In this document: positions 33,865 to 43,822 of the stretch, piece by piece | Layout: each line of letters starts with the position of its first letter | Position numbering within the stretch: position 1 is the first letter of the stretch | From: CAWBJP01 sp963789165 | GTDB lineage: Bacteria > Actinomycetota > Acidimicrobiia > IMCC26256 > BP-133 | DNA: 64,000 nt | Direction: 5' to 3' | Assembly (NCBI GenBank): GCA_963789165.1 | Contig: CAWBJP010000010.1 | Location: 1-64,000, forward strand | The notes under the pieces: model-generated | Database searches by the model: none | Told to the model about the DNA's origin: nothing | What the model saw: the letters and a program-made list of their open reading frames with translations, nothing else | Translations under genes and position numbers: made by a program

Positions 33865-36800
33865 TCACGGTACCGACGGGCGGGAAGCGTCGAGCTCGCT
33901 CAGGGCGAGGGAGAGGGCCTCTCCCACCGGCATGCTCCGGCCGCGGGCCTCGTGCTCAGCGAAGGCATCGGAGCCCAGCGTCTTCGCCAGCCGATCGCGG
34001 CAGCCGTTCACCTCGCTTGACAGGACCCTCCCTCGATGGTCGCTCCGCGCTCCGGCGGCGCCCAGGAGTCGGGCCGCGGCGCCGCCCGCGCCATCCGCGT
34101 CGCACACCAGGGCCACCATCTCGAGGACCTCGTCGACCCAGGCCCGGGTCCCGAGGTCCACCAGGAGGCCGAGCAGCTCCCGGAGGATGGCCCTCGGCAG
34201 GCGGCCGGACAGGAAAGCCGTCTCGCCGGCTCGGGTCAGCGCCATGACCAGAAATCCGGCCGCCGGGAGACGACGGGCGACGGTCACACCGTCGTCAGCC
34301 AGCGTCTCGGCCTGTTCCGGTTCGCCGGCCAATGCCGTCAGCGGGGCCAGGCCCGCCACGGCATGGACGCGCAGCAACTCGGCCGCCGGGTGCCGTCGGG
34401 TGACCTCGAGGATGTACTCGAAATGGTCCCGGGCCAGGCGTCGCTCCCCTCGGGCCATGGCCATCCAACCCAGGGCGTGACGGCACCAGGCCGCGGAAAA
34501 CGGAGCGTCCATCGCCTCGAAGGCCTCCAGGGCCGCTCGGAGCAGCGGCTCCGCCTCAACCGGCTCTCCCCGGGACAAGGCCAGCTCCCCCAAGAAGTAC
34601 TGGGCCCTGGCCGCCTGCCCGTCCATGCTTCCGTCCCGGGCCAGGCGCAGGGCGTCCCGCAGCAGTTCCTCCCCCTTCTGGATGGTGGCCCGCCCCGACC
34701 TGGGAAGCAGGACCCCCAGGCCGATGAGCGCCTCCAGCCTCTCCGGGGTCACCGTCGCGACCGGACCGGACAGAGCGCGCTCGAGCCAGTCGCAACCCTC
34801 GAGGGGCCGTGCCCACCACCAATATCGCCAGAGCGCAGCCGCCAACCCGACGGCGGCCTCGTCATCGCCTGCCGTGAACGACCACTCCAGCGCAGCCCCG
34901 AAGTTGTGGTGGTCCGTGTCGGCCAGCCGGATCCAACTCCCGGTCGACCAGTTCCTCGTGCGCTCGGCCGGGTCTTCCTGGGTTGAAGCCTGGGTCAGGA
35001 AGAAATCCCGGTGATAGCGCCGGGCGGTGTCCCCCTCCCCTGCCTCGGCCAGCCGCTCGTTGGCGTACTCCCGCACGATCTCGAGCAGGCGGTAACGCAC
35101 CTCGACGCCTTCGCTCTCCACGCCCACCAGGGATTTGTCCACCACGCCGGAGAGCAGATCGAGGACCTCGACGCCGCCGTGCGAGCCCGGCAGCTCCCCG
35201 CAATTCGCCACCGCTTCAGCCGCCCCCAGGTCGAAGCTGCCCGGGAAGACAGCGAGGCGGCGCAGCACGGCCTGCTCGGCGACCGGAAGCAGCTGGTAGC
35301 TCCAGTCCATCGTCGCCCTCAGCGTCTGGTGGCGGGAGACGGCGGTGCGGGCCCCGCCGGTGAGGACACGGAAACGCTGGTCGAGGCGCCCGGCCAGGTC
35401 GTGGGCCCCGAGGACGCGGATGCGGGCGGCGGCCAGCTCCAGGGCCAGGGGGATGCCGTCCAGGCGCCGGCAGATCTGGGCCACGGCGGCGGCGTTGGCT
35501 GGGCTCAGGCCGAACCCGGGCTGGCCCCCCCGGGCCCGCTCGCAGAACAGCGCCACGGCATCCGAGGCCTCGAGATCCTCGAGCGCGGCGGAGGCGGGCA
35601 GGGAGAGGGGTGGCACCCTCCAGGCCACCTCGCCGGCCAACCCGAGGATCTCGCGGCTGGTCACCAGCACGGTCAGGCCGGGGCAGGCGGCGAGGAGGGA
35701 GTGGACGAGGCGCGCCGCCACCTCGACGAGATGCTCGCTGTTGTCGAGGACGAGGAGCACCCGCTTGAGCTGGAGGTGTTCGCAGAGCCGGTCCAAGAGG
35801 GCATCCGGGGCGCCACCCAGTCCGCTGGTCGCCACCCCCAGGGCACCGACCACGGTCGACGTCAGCAGGGCGGGGTCCTGGAGCGGGCCCACGTCCACCA
35901 ACCAGACGCCGTCGGGGAAGGTGTCGAGCACGCCGGTTACGGCCTCGAGGGCGAGGCGGGTCTTGCCGCCTCCGCCGACACCGGTGAGGGTCACGAGCCG
36001 GGACCGGCGGAGCAGGTCCCGGACGTCTTCCAGTTCCCGGGCCCGGCCCACGAAGGAGGTGAGGGAGGTGGGCAGGTTGTGCCGGCGGCGGCCGGGGGAC
36101 CGCAAGGCAGGAAAGGCGGCGGGGAGGTCGGGATGGGCAACCTGGAAGACCCGCTCCGGCCGAGAGAGGTTGGCCAGCACATGCTCGCCCAGGTCGACGA
36201 GCGAGACCTCAGCGGGAAGATGGTCCTGGAGGAGGTCGGCGGCGGCCTGCGAGCAGAGCACCTGGCCTCCAAAGCCCAATGAGAGGAGGCGGGCGGCGCG
36301 GTTCAGGGTGGGGCCGACGTAGTTGTCCCCCCGAGGCTCGGCCGATCCGGCGTGGATGGCCATGCGGACCCGCAGGGGAACGGGCGAGTTCCACTCCTGG
36401 CGCAGGAGCCCGTCCTGGGCACGAAGGGCGGCCACCAGGGCATCCGAGGCGGTGGAGAAAACGGAGCAGAGACCATCCCCGGTGTCGGCGAAGACCCGGC
36501 CCCGGCCGTCATCCACGGCTCCGCGCATGAGTTCGTCATGGCGGGCCAGGTCCTGCGCCATGGCGTCCTGGTCCCCTTCCCAACGGCGGGAGCTCGCTTC
36601 GATGTCAGTGAAGAGGAAGACGACAGTGTCCTCCGACCGGCCGGCCCCCGCGGTCCGGCCTTCGCTCCTGGGCGCCCTCACCGACGACGGCGACGGGGGC
36701 CCGTCGAGCTCGGGTCGCTGCTGGAGGATCTGCTCCTCGAGCTGGCGGAGCGCCGGCGTGGGTTCGAGACCGAGTTCGTCGCGCAGGGTCAGCCGGAGCC

Positions 36801-37488
36801 TCTGGTAGGCACGGAGCGCATCCGCTTGGCGGCCGAGGCGGTAGAGGGCGACCATGAGCTGGCCCCAGGCCCGTTCCCGCAGCGGGTGATCGGCCACATG
36901 AGACTCGAGGCGAACCAGAGCCTGCGCCGAGCGACCCAGAGCCAGTTCGGCCTCGGCCAGCTCGTCGATCGCACCCAGGCGGGCCTCTTCCAGCCGGCTG
37001 GCCTCCAACCGGGCGAAACGCCGGTCCGAGAGGTCCGCCAGAGCCGGGCCCCGCCAGAGATCGAGCGCCTGCTGCAAGGCGGTGGCGGCGGCCTCGGCCT
37101 CACCTCGGCCGAGGGCATCCCGGCCCCGGGCGAGCAGGTCCTCGAAGCGGTTCGCGTCCACCCGGGCGGGGTCCGCCTCCAGGACATAGCCCGGCTCCCG
37201 GCCCCGGAGGCACAGCACCGTCTCGTCAGGGCAGATCTCGGAGAGACTCCGGCGCAGTCGCGAGACCAGGGTCTGGGCGCTGGCGCTGGCGCTGGCCAGG
37301 GGCCGTTCACCCCAGAGCTCCTCGACGAGCACGTCGAGCGGGACGACCCGGTTGAGGTGCAGTACGAGCATGGCCAGCAGAGCCCGCTGCTTGGGGCTGC
37401 CGATCTCCAGCACCCGTCCGCCTGACACGACCTCGAAGGTGCCGAGCAGGCGGACGTCGACGGCATCCCGCTCCCCGCTCGGGGGCAT
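33865..37488 (-). CDS. SARP-type transcriptional activator fused to class III nucleotide cyclase, NB-ARC ATPase and TPR region
   Basis: A 1207-residue regulator. Residues about 8-95 form the SARP winged helix (VRLLGTFEVVSGGRVLEIGS, LLAMLVLHLNRVVPLDVLVE), and about 100-250 the bacterial transcriptional activator domain (YVLEADPARVDANRFEDLLA, LRDELGLEPTPALRQLEEQI). Next is a class III cyclase domain, with both metal-binding Asp residues (VFLFTDIEASSRRWEG and GRVFADTGDGLCSVF) and the NYVGPTLNRAARLLSLG segment with transition-state Asn and Arg. A P-loop ATPase follows: SFVGRARELEDVRDLLRRSR, LVTLTGVGGGGKTRLALEAV, VLLVLDNSEHLVEVAARLVH, LVTSREILGLAGEVAWRVPP. The C-terminal 400 residues are TPR-like helices. 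ATG at 37488 follows GAGGGGGGAG. It is divergent from two DinB/MDMPI-type genes, possible targets. Confidence 0.88.
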   Translation of the reverse strand: MPPSGERDAVDVRLLGTFEVVSGGRVLEIGSPKQRALLAMLVLHLNRVVPLDVLVEELWGERPLASASASAQTLVSRLRRSLSEICPDETVLCLRGREPGYVLEADPARVDANRFEDLLARGRDALGRGEAEAAATALQQALDLWRGPALADLSDRRFARLEASRLEEARLGAIDELAEAELALGRSAQALVRLESHVADHPLRERAWGQLMVALYRLGRQADALRAYQRLRLTLRDELGLEPTPALRQLEEQILQQRPELDGPPSPSSVRAPRSEGRTAGAGRSEDTVVFLFTDIEASSRRWEGDQDAMAQDLARHDELMRGAVDDGRGRVFADTGDGLCSVFSTASDALVAALRAQDGLLRQEWNSPVPLRVRMAIHAGSAEPRGDNYVGPTLNRAARLLSLGFGGQVLCSQAAADLLQDHLPAEVSLVDLGEHVLANLSRPERVFQVAHPDLPAAFPALRSPGRRRHNLPTSLTSFVGRARELEDVRDLLRRSRLVTLTGVGGGGKTRLALEAVTGVLDTFPDGVWLVDVGPLQDPALLTSTVVGALGVATSGLGGAPDALLDRLCEHLQLKRVLLVLDNSEHLVEVAARLVHSLLAACPGLTVLVTSREILGLAGEVAWRVPPLSLPASAALEDLEASDAVALFCERARGGQPGFGLSPANAAAVAQICRRLDGIPLALELAAARIRVLGAHDLAGRLDQRFRVLTGGARTAVSRHQTLRATMDWSYQLLPVAEQAVLRRLAVFPGSFDLGAAEAVANCGELPGSHGGVEVLDLLSGVVDKSLVGVESEGVEVRYRLLEIVREYANERLAEAGEGDTARRYHRDFFLTQASTQEDPAERTRNWSTGSWIRLADTDHHNFGAALEWSFTAGDDEAAVGLAAALWRYWWWARPLEGCDWLERALSGPVATVTPERLEALIGLGVLLPRSGRATIQKGEELLRDALRLARDGSMDGQAARAQYFLGELALSRGEPVEAEPLLRAALEAFEAMDAPFSAAWCRHALGWMAMARGERRLARDHFEYILEVTRRHPAAELLRVHAVAGLAPLTALAGEPEQAETLADDGVTVARRLPAAGFLVMALTRAGETAFLSGRLPRAILRELLGLLVDLGTRAWVDEVLEMVALVCDADGAGGAAARLLGAAGARSDHRGRVLSSEVNGCRDRLAKTLGSDAFAEHEARGRSMPVGEALSLALSELDASRPSVP

Positions 37489-37619
37489 CGCTCCCCCCTC
37501 TCCGGATTCGCTCCCGCCGCAGCGTACGACGGCGGCTCCCGGGCGGAAAGGGGAGGGCTGGGATGGCGTATGCGGGCCGCAAGCGCGGCGTATGGGCCAG
37601 GGCGCATCCTGGCCTGGCC

Positions 37620-38447
37620 ATGGATTCGAACCGAGCAGCGCCAATGTCTCCAGCGACGGTCCTGACCCAGGCCCGGTCGGCCATCGAAGCGACCGCCACA
37701 CGGACCGCTGACCTCATCCGATCCCTCCCCGATCTCCACGCGCCGGTCCCGGGCTCCGAATGGACGGTGCGGGAGGCCGCCGTTCACCTGGTGAACCTCG
37801 CCGGCATCTACGCGGACATCGCTGGCGGCATGCCCTCCCCTATCGAGAGCATGACCAGAGAGGCGCTGGGCAACCAGAACGCCCGCCGACTGGGCGATAT
37901 CCCCGAGTCCGAGCCCGAAAAGGTCGCCGGCTTCCTGACCGAGGCGGTGGCGGGGCTCCTGGAGGCGACCGCTTGCCGTTCGGGCGATCAGGCCGTCGTC
38001 TTCCATGCCGGCGTGTCCCTCGACCTCGCCAGCCTGATGTGCATCAGCCTGGGGGAGCACGTCCTCCACGGCTACGACATCGCCCGGGCCGTGGGCTCTC
38101 CCTGGGCGATCGATCCGCTCCACGCCCGACTGGTCCTCTCCGGCTATGGCCCCTGCTACGGAAGCTGGCTGAACGGCGAGGTGCCGCCGGAACTGGCCAC
38201 CGGCTACGGCATCGAACTGCGACCCGGCGACGGCTTCGCGGTCCGCTTCGGGGAAGGCGGCTGCCACCTGGAGCCCAGGGACTCCGAGGTCGTCGACTGC
38301 ACCATCTCGGCTGATCCCGTGGCGTTCCTGCTCGTTCAATCAGGACGCATGAACCAGTGGGAGGCCATTGCTCTGGGCCTTTACAGCACGAGGGGACCCA
38401 GACCGGAGCTGGGCCTCGCCTTCATGAACCTGTTCGCCTACCCATGA
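37620..38447 (+). CDS. Maleylpyruvate isomerase N-terminal (DinB-like) family protein
   Basis: A 275-residue protein with the metal-binding helical-bundle fold of mycothiol-dependent enzymes. The N-terminal half shows TADLIRSLPDLHAPVPGSEW followed by TVREAAVHLVNLAGIYADIA; the H in AVHLV and later ISLGEHVLHGYDIARAVGSP provide the likely metal-ligand histidines. The C-terminal half (GYGIELRPGDGFAVRFGEGG, CTISADPVAFLLVQSGRMNQ with WEAIALGLYSTRGPRPELG) resembles the SCP2-like C-terminal domain seen in this family. ATG 37620 is favoured over upstream 37563 because the extra residues look non-coding. It is divergent from the SARP regulator and 36 bp upstream of a related gene. Confidence 0.75.
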   Translation: MDSNRAAPMSPATVLTQARSAIEATATRTADLIRSLPDLHAPVPGSEWTVREAAVHLVNLAGIYADIAGGMPSPIESMTREALGNQNARRLGDIPESEPEKVAGFLTEAVAGLLEATACRSGDQAVVFHAGVSLDLASLMCISLGEHVLHGYDIARAVGSPWAIDPLHARLVLSGYGPCYGSWLNGEVPPELATGYGIELRPGDGFAVRFGEGGCHLEPRDSEVVDCTISADPVAFLLVQSGRMNQWEAIALGLYSTRGPRPELGLAFMNLFAYP

Positions 38448-38483
38448 AAGCCAACCATGACATCACCGAAGGAGGAGACGAGC

Positions 38484-39182
38484 ATGACTGCCAACACCGA
38501 GGAACGCCCCTACGAAGAGATGGTCGAGGCGCTGGACGAGGGTCTCCAGGCGGTGGAGGACACACTGTCGAGCCTCTCGCAGGAGGACTGGCATCGTCCC
38601 ACGCTCCTGCGCCCCGTCAACCCCGATGCCGCGCCGTGGGACGTTCTCATCCTGGCCGCCCACTTCGATGTCTTCGCCGGCTTGACCCTCGGCCTCGTGG
38701 GGGAACCCACGGACGTCGAGCCCGGCCTGGACCGCGTGGGTTTTTGCATCGCGGCCTCTGAACGCACCGAGGTCGCCCCGGCGCTCTACAAGTACATGAC
38801 CGACCACGCCCAGGGGCACACACCGTCCACCATGCTCGACACCGTTCGGGAGACGTTCAAGAAGGTGCTCGATGCGGTCCGGACCACACCGCCGGACACG
38901 GTGGGGCCCGCCTTCTTCGCCCCCATGCGACTGGACGAGTTCGTGGCCACCCGGGTCGCGGAGACGGTGGTGCACGGCCTGGACCTGACTGATGCCCTGG
39001 GCCGGCCCCCGCTCGCCATGCCGAAGGGGATCCCGATCGCGGCGGAGGTCCTCGAGGGGGTGCTCGCCCAGGTGGCGGAGCCGGGCCGACCCGCCGACCT
39101 CGTCGGCGACGACCTCGCCTTCATCCGCGCCGCCGCAGGACGCGGCGACCACCCCGATTCCCGTTTGCCCGTCGTCGGGTGA
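38484..39182 (+). CDS. Maleylpyruvate isomerase N-terminal (DinB-like) family protein, second member
   Basis: A 232-residue relative of the preceding protein without its C-terminal domain. ATG 38484 follows AAGGAGGAGAC, a strong ribosome site. Features: YEEMVEALDEGLQAVEDTLS, LSQEDWHRPTLLRPVNPDAA with PWDVLILAAHFDVFAGLTLG (first metal His in AAHFD), and FVATRVAETVVHGLDLTDAL with the paired His. In the family these histidines bind a divalent metal and the thiol cofactor is mycothiol. The reaction is unknown. A strong hairpin follows the stop. Confidence 0.75.
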   Translation: MTANTEERPYEEMVEALDEGLQAVEDTLSSLSQEDWHRPTLLRPVNPDAAPWDVLILAAHFDVFAGLTLGLVGEPTDVEPGLDRVGFCIAASERTEVAPALYKYMTDHAQGHTPSTMLDTVRETFKKVLDAVRTTPPDTVGPAFFAPMRLDEFVATRVAETVVHGLDLTDALGRPPLAMPKGIPIAAEVLEGVLAQVAEPGRPADLVGDDLAFIRAAAGRGDHPDSRLPVVG

Positions 39183-39209
39183 ACCTGAACCCTCGGCCAC
39201 CAGCCAGAA

Positions 39210-39244
39210 GCAAACGCTCCCCGCCTGCACCGGGGAGCGTTTGC
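39210..39244 (+). terminator. Strong 14-bp hairpin terminator
   Basis: GCAAACGCTCCCCG (39210-39223), 7-nt loop, CGGGGAGCGTTTGC (39231-39244): a perfect stem 28 bp after the stop of the second DinB-like gene. The following bases TCGTTCCG give only a weak T-run, common in high-GC terminators. Confidence 0.75.
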
Positions 39245-39414
39245 TCGTTCCGCCCTAATTCCGTTGCGACAGCCCGGCGTGCCTCCTACGCTCTGGCTGC
39301 TGGGTTGTTGGCTGCAACGCTCGTCGCCTTCCGCTGTCTCTCTGACGGACCACCGCGCTTCCCCCGCGCCGCTTCCCCTACGCCTCAGCGTCGTCGCGCT
39401 TTCGTGGAGGTTCC

Positions 39415-40062
39415 GTGACCAATACCGTTCGCACCGAAACCATTTCCGTCAGGCCGTGGGAAGACCCCGTGATCGATTGCTTGGGGTTCGATCCCCGCTC
39501 CGCCTACTGCGAGAAATTCTGGCTTCCGAGCCTGGGACCCACAGCCCTGCTGCTCATGCGTAGGTTCGCCGCCTGCTTCGACGAGCATCCGGCCGGCACC
39601 GAGCTCGGTCTCCCCGATCTGGCCCGGTCGCTGGGGCTCGGTTCGGGGCCGGGGCCCAATGCCCCGGTGGGGCGGACGATCGCCCGCCTCGTGCAGTTCG
39701 ATCTGGTGCATGAGGCGGACAAGAGCTTCGCCGTGCGCCGGCGGCTCCCACCGATCAACCGCCGCCATGTCCGCCGCCTTCCCGTCCATCTCCAGCGGGC
39801 GCACGAGGAGTGGCTGGCGGCTCAGCTGGCGGAGCCTCCCCTGGCCGCGGAGCGCCGCAACTCCCGCCGGCTGGCCCTCACGCTGGTGGAACTGGGAGAG
39901 GATCTCGACGCCACCGAACGGACTCTCGGCGCCGCGGGGTTCCATCCCACGGTGTGCCGGGAGAGCGCGGACTGGGCCTGGGACCGTCACCGCCACGCTC
40001 GGGCCGAGGCCCTGGCCATGGCCGAAGCAGAACCACCTGCCGTCCAGCGACCGGCCGCCTAA
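39415..40062 (+). CDS. Conserved protein with possible winged-helix domain
   Basis: A 215-residue soluble protein, start GTG 39415 after TGGAGG. Segments: VIDCLGFDPRSAYCEKFWLP, SLGPTALLLMRRFAACFDEH, LPDLARSLGLGSGPGPNAPV with GRTIARLVQFDLVHEADKSF, a helix-turn-helix-like pattern, then basic RRRLPPINRRHVRRLPVHLQ with HEEWLAAQLAEPP. The basic patch and the LARSLGL...GRTIARLV arrangement suggest nucleic-acid binding. I do not recognise a named family. Confidence 0.6.
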   Translation: MTNTVRTETISVRPWEDPVIDCLGFDPRSAYCEKFWLPSLGPTALLLMRRFAACFDEHPAGTELGLPDLARSLGLGSGPGPNAPVGRTIARLVQFDLVHEADKSFAVRRRLPPINRRHVRRLPVHLQRAHEEWLAAQLAEPPLAAERRNSRRLALTLVELGEDLDATERTLGAAGFHPTVCRESADWAWDRHRHARAEALAMAEAEPPAVQRPAA

Positions 40063-40190
40063 CACGCCCCCCGCCCCGGGCCCGATTTCTTCGCGCTCGG
40101 GGCGTTGGCGCGCCCGCGCTGAGCGTTCGGCCAGGAAGTTCGGCGAACTGTCAGGTAAATTTGGGTGCCGGCCAGCTAGGGGAGGCGGCG

Positions 40191-41717
40191 GTGCGCAAAG
40201 TCTGGGCCGCGATCGCAGGGGTATTCCTGCTGTGGACATCGTCTGTCCTCGCGCCCTCCGCCGCCGGGCACGACGGCCATGCCGACTGGTTCAAGTGGCG
40301 GGAACCCGAGGACAACACCGACGTCTCGGGCCGTGAAGTCACGCTGCGGGCCAAGGTCGCCTTCGAGGAAGGCGTGAAGCACTGGATGCTCGAGATCCTG
40401 CCGCCGGACGGGTATGCCACCGTCACGAGCTGGGGCACGGTGTGCGAGAGCGCGGGCCAGGACAAGAAGCAGAAGGCCGTTGAGATCGTCTGCACGTGGA
40501 ACAGCTCCGAGTACCCCGACGGCACGTCGTCACACAATCAGGCGTACCGGGCCCGGGTCACCGCCTGGAACGACGAAAAGTCGGCCGGGTCCGAAGGGGA
40601 TGAAGCACCCGAGGGCGGGGGTGGATCCGAAGGTGGTTCCGACACGACGACGTCGAGCACTTCGAGCACGACGAGCACGACGACCGGTACCGACGAGGAG
40701 AGCTCGAGCAGCTCCAGCACCACCAGTTCGAGCAGCTCCACCACGACGACCACCGGGAGCACCACCACGAAGGCCGGAGAGCCGGCGCCGGCCGGCGAGG
40801 CTCATCAGGGACCGATCCGCACGCTCGTGGTGGCCAACCCCCCGGCGCCACCCAGCGGTGTCACCCTCGCCTTCAACAAGAAGACGTCCTACGTGACCGT
40901 GTCCTGGGACCCCAACCCGGAGCCCGACATCGCCCACTACCTCGTTGAGGAGCGCTTCGACTCCGGAGACTGGTCGCTGGTGGCTCGGACCACCGATACC
41001 AGCTGGAAAGGACGCCTGGACGAGAAGGGCAGCTACCAGTTCCGGGTGGCGGCGGTCCGTTACGTCGGCTCCAGGGACCGCCTCAAGGAGGGGCCGCGTC
41101 GGCAACCCCAGTCCGGGATGCGCAAGGTTGAGGCCGATCCGGGCCAGGACACCACTGAATCCACGCCCCCGGAGCCGGAATCCTCCGCCGGGAAGCGGAA
41201 GGACCAGGAGGAGGACAAGAAGAAGTCTGACGACAACAAGGCGCAGCCCGAGCCTCAGCCTGAGGGCACGACGACCACGGCACCTCCCGATTCGGTCATC
41301 GTGAACTTCGACGGAGCCGGGGATCCGGCCTCGACCTCGACCACGGGCGGCACCGGCAACGGTGCGGCCTCCGCCCTGGCACCCATCGACCCCGGGTCGC
41401 CCGGATCGGTCCAGACCCGCTACGCCGACCCGCCCCGGCTCCCGGCACCCGTCTCGCCCGAGCAGGCTTACGACCCCGGGTTCTCCCTCGCCCTGCCCTA
41501 TCCCAAAGAGGTCCGCCTCGACATCGTGCCGCCGCCCGAGCCCCCACCCCGTCTTCTCGGCACCGTCGCCCTGTTCGATTCCAACGAGGAGCAGCGGCGC
41601 GCCCTGGTCGGGGTCCTGGCCGGCGGCCTGGTGATGTTCATGGTCTCGATGCAGGCCGCCTACCTGAACCGCCGGCCGCGGCCCATCGACCTGGCCGCCA
41701 GCACCGACTGGGACTGA
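40191..41717 (+). CDS. Secreted FnIII-domain protein with Ser/Thr linkers and C-terminal membrane anchor
   Basis: A 508-residue exported protein, start GTG 40191 preceded by AGGGGAGG. Signal peptide about residues 1-26 (VWAAIAGVFLLWTSSVLAPS). An N-terminal beta domain (VTLRAKVAFEEGVKHWMLEI, GTVCESAGQ, EIVCTWNSSEYPDGTSSHNQ with a likely Cys pair) is followed by a long Ser/Thr stretch (about 150-200), then an FnIII domain (PPAPPSGVTLAFNKKTSYVT, VSWDPNPEPDIAHYLVEERF, SYQFRVAAVRYVGS). A charged linker (KRKDQEEDKKKSDDNK) and a Pro-rich region precede the C-terminal helix (ALVGVLAGGLVMFMVSMQAA) and a short basic tail NRRPRP. The topology suggests a cell-surface protein with an extended stalk, possibly O-glycosylated. 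Confidence 0.75.
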   Translation: MRKVWAAIAGVFLLWTSSVLAPSAAGHDGHADWFKWREPEDNTDVSGREVTLRAKVAFEEGVKHWMLEILPPDGYATVTSWGTVCESAGQDKKQKAVEIVCTWNSSEYPDGTSSHNQAYRARVTAWNDEKSAGSEGDEAPEGGGGSEGGSDTTTSSTSSTTSTTTGTDEESSSSSSTTSSSSSTTTTTGSTTTKAGEPAPAGEAHQGPIRTLVVANPPAPPSGVTLAFNKKTSYVTVSWDPNPEPDIAHYLVEERFDSGDWSLVARTTDTSWKGRLDEKGSYQFRVAAVRYVGSRDRLKEGPRRQPQSGMRKVEADPGQDTTESTPPEPESSAGKRKDQEEDKKKSDDNKAQPEPQPEGTTTTAPPDSVIVNFDGAGDPASTSTTGGTGNGAASALAPIDPGSPGSVQTRYADPPRLPAPVSPEQAYDPGFSLALPYPKEVRLDIVPPPEPPPRLLGTVALFDSNEEQRRALVGVLAGGLVMFMVSMQAAYLNRRPRPIDLAASTDWD

Positions 41718-41740
41718 CACCCGGCGCCCGGGGCCGCCGG

Positions 41741-41746
41741 TAGCCT
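41741..41746 (+). promoter_or_regulatory. -10 hexamer TAGCCT, leaderless type
   Basis: TAGCCT ends 8 nt before ATG 41755; no Shine-Dalgarno in GCCGCGCC. Confidence 0.5.
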
Positions 41747-41754
41747 GCCGCGCC

Positions 41755-42534
41755 ATGTGTCTCGAGGTAGTGGCCGCGTGGATCGCCGGCGCCCGCTCGG
41801 TGGTCGCTCTCACCGGGGCAGGGATCTCCACCGAGTCGGGCATTCCCGACTTCCGGGGGCCCAAGGGCCTCTGGACCACCAACCCGGCGGCCGAGAAGCT
41901 CTCCGACATCCGCCACTACATGGCCGACCCCGAGGTCCGGGTGGCGGCCTGGCAGAGCCGCCTCGAACACCCGGCGTGGACGGCAGAGCCCAACGCCGGC
42001 CACCGGGCCCTGGCTGATCTGGAGCGGATGGGAAGACTGCACACGCTCGTCACCCAGAACGTCGATGGCCTCCATCAACGCGCCGGTTCCGCCCCGGACC
42101 GGGTCGTCGAGATCCACGGGACGATGCGGGTCGTGATGTGCATGGCCTGTGGCGAACGGGCCCCCATGCAACGGGCCCTCGACCGGGTGCGGGCCGGCGA
42201 GGCGGACCCGCCCTGCCGCAGCTGCGGCGGGATCCTCAAGTCGGACACGATCTCCTTCGGCCAGAGCCTCGTGCCCGAGGTCCTGGACCGGGCCCAGCGG
42301 GCGGCGGCCGGCTGCGACGCGTTCTTGGCCGTGGGCACGTCGCTCACCGTCTACCCGGTCGCCTACCTCCCGGAAGCGGCGCTGGCCGCCGGAGCCCGCC
42401 TGGTCATCGTCAACGCCGAACCCACGCCATACGACGGCCGGGCCCAGGCCACGTTCGCGGAGCCCATCGGCGAAGTCCTGCCCCGCCTGGTGGAGCTCGT
42501 CGCCCAAAGTTCCCAGAAGCAGAACCGGGAATGA
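41755..42534 (+). CDS. Sir2-family NAD-dependent protein deacylase
   Basis: A 259-residue sirtuin that removes acyl groups from protein lysines using NAD. NAD-binding GAGIS at residues 21-25 followed by STESGIPDFRGPKGLW, TQNVDGLHQRAG (100-111), catalytic His121 (EIHGTM), zinc ligands Cys129, Cys132, Cys154 and Cys157 (CMACG and CRSCGG), ISFGQSL, VGTSLTVYPVAYLPEAAL and IVNAEP. All catalytic elements are intact. It may reverse lysine acylation from acyl-CoA metabolism such as the mutase pathway, but nothing in the sequence proves a target. It precedes the rhodanese-ThiF gene by 79 bp. Confidence 0.92.
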   Translation: MCLEVVAAWIAGARSVVALTGAGISTESGIPDFRGPKGLWTTNPAAEKLSDIRHYMADPEVRVAAWQSRLEHPAWTAEPNAGHRALADLERMGRLHTLVTQNVDGLHQRAGSAPDRVVEIHGTMRVVMCMACGERAPMQRALDRVRAGEADPPCRSCGGILKSDTISFGQSLVPEVLDRAQRAAAGCDAFLAVGTSLTVYPVAYLPEAALAAGARLVIVNAEPTPYDGRAQATFAEPIGEVLPRLVELVAQSSQKQNRE

Positions 42535-42575
42535 GATCCCGGCCCCCCGCCGTTGGTAATAGTTGACCTTACGGG

Positions 42576-42581
42576 TAGCCT
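42576..42581 (+). promoter_or_regulatory. -10 hexamer TAGCCT upstream of the rhodanese-ThiF gene
   Basis: TAGCCT lies 32 nt before ATG 42614, and GAGGAAGG at 42602-42609 is a good ribosome site, so this transcript should have a short leader. Confidence 0.4.
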
Positions 42582-42613
42582 TTTGGGCGCCCAAGTGACC
42601 CGAGGAAGGCACC

Positions 42614-43795
<1,182 letters not shown>

Positions 43796-43822
43796 GGAAC
43801 GGGCAGCACCAAGGACATGCCT

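Noticed and set aside
37563..37619. Upstream start for the first DinB-like protein
   Set aside because: The added residues are Arg/Gly-rich, and they overlap the expected promoter of the divergent regulator; ATG 37620 begins the conserved part.
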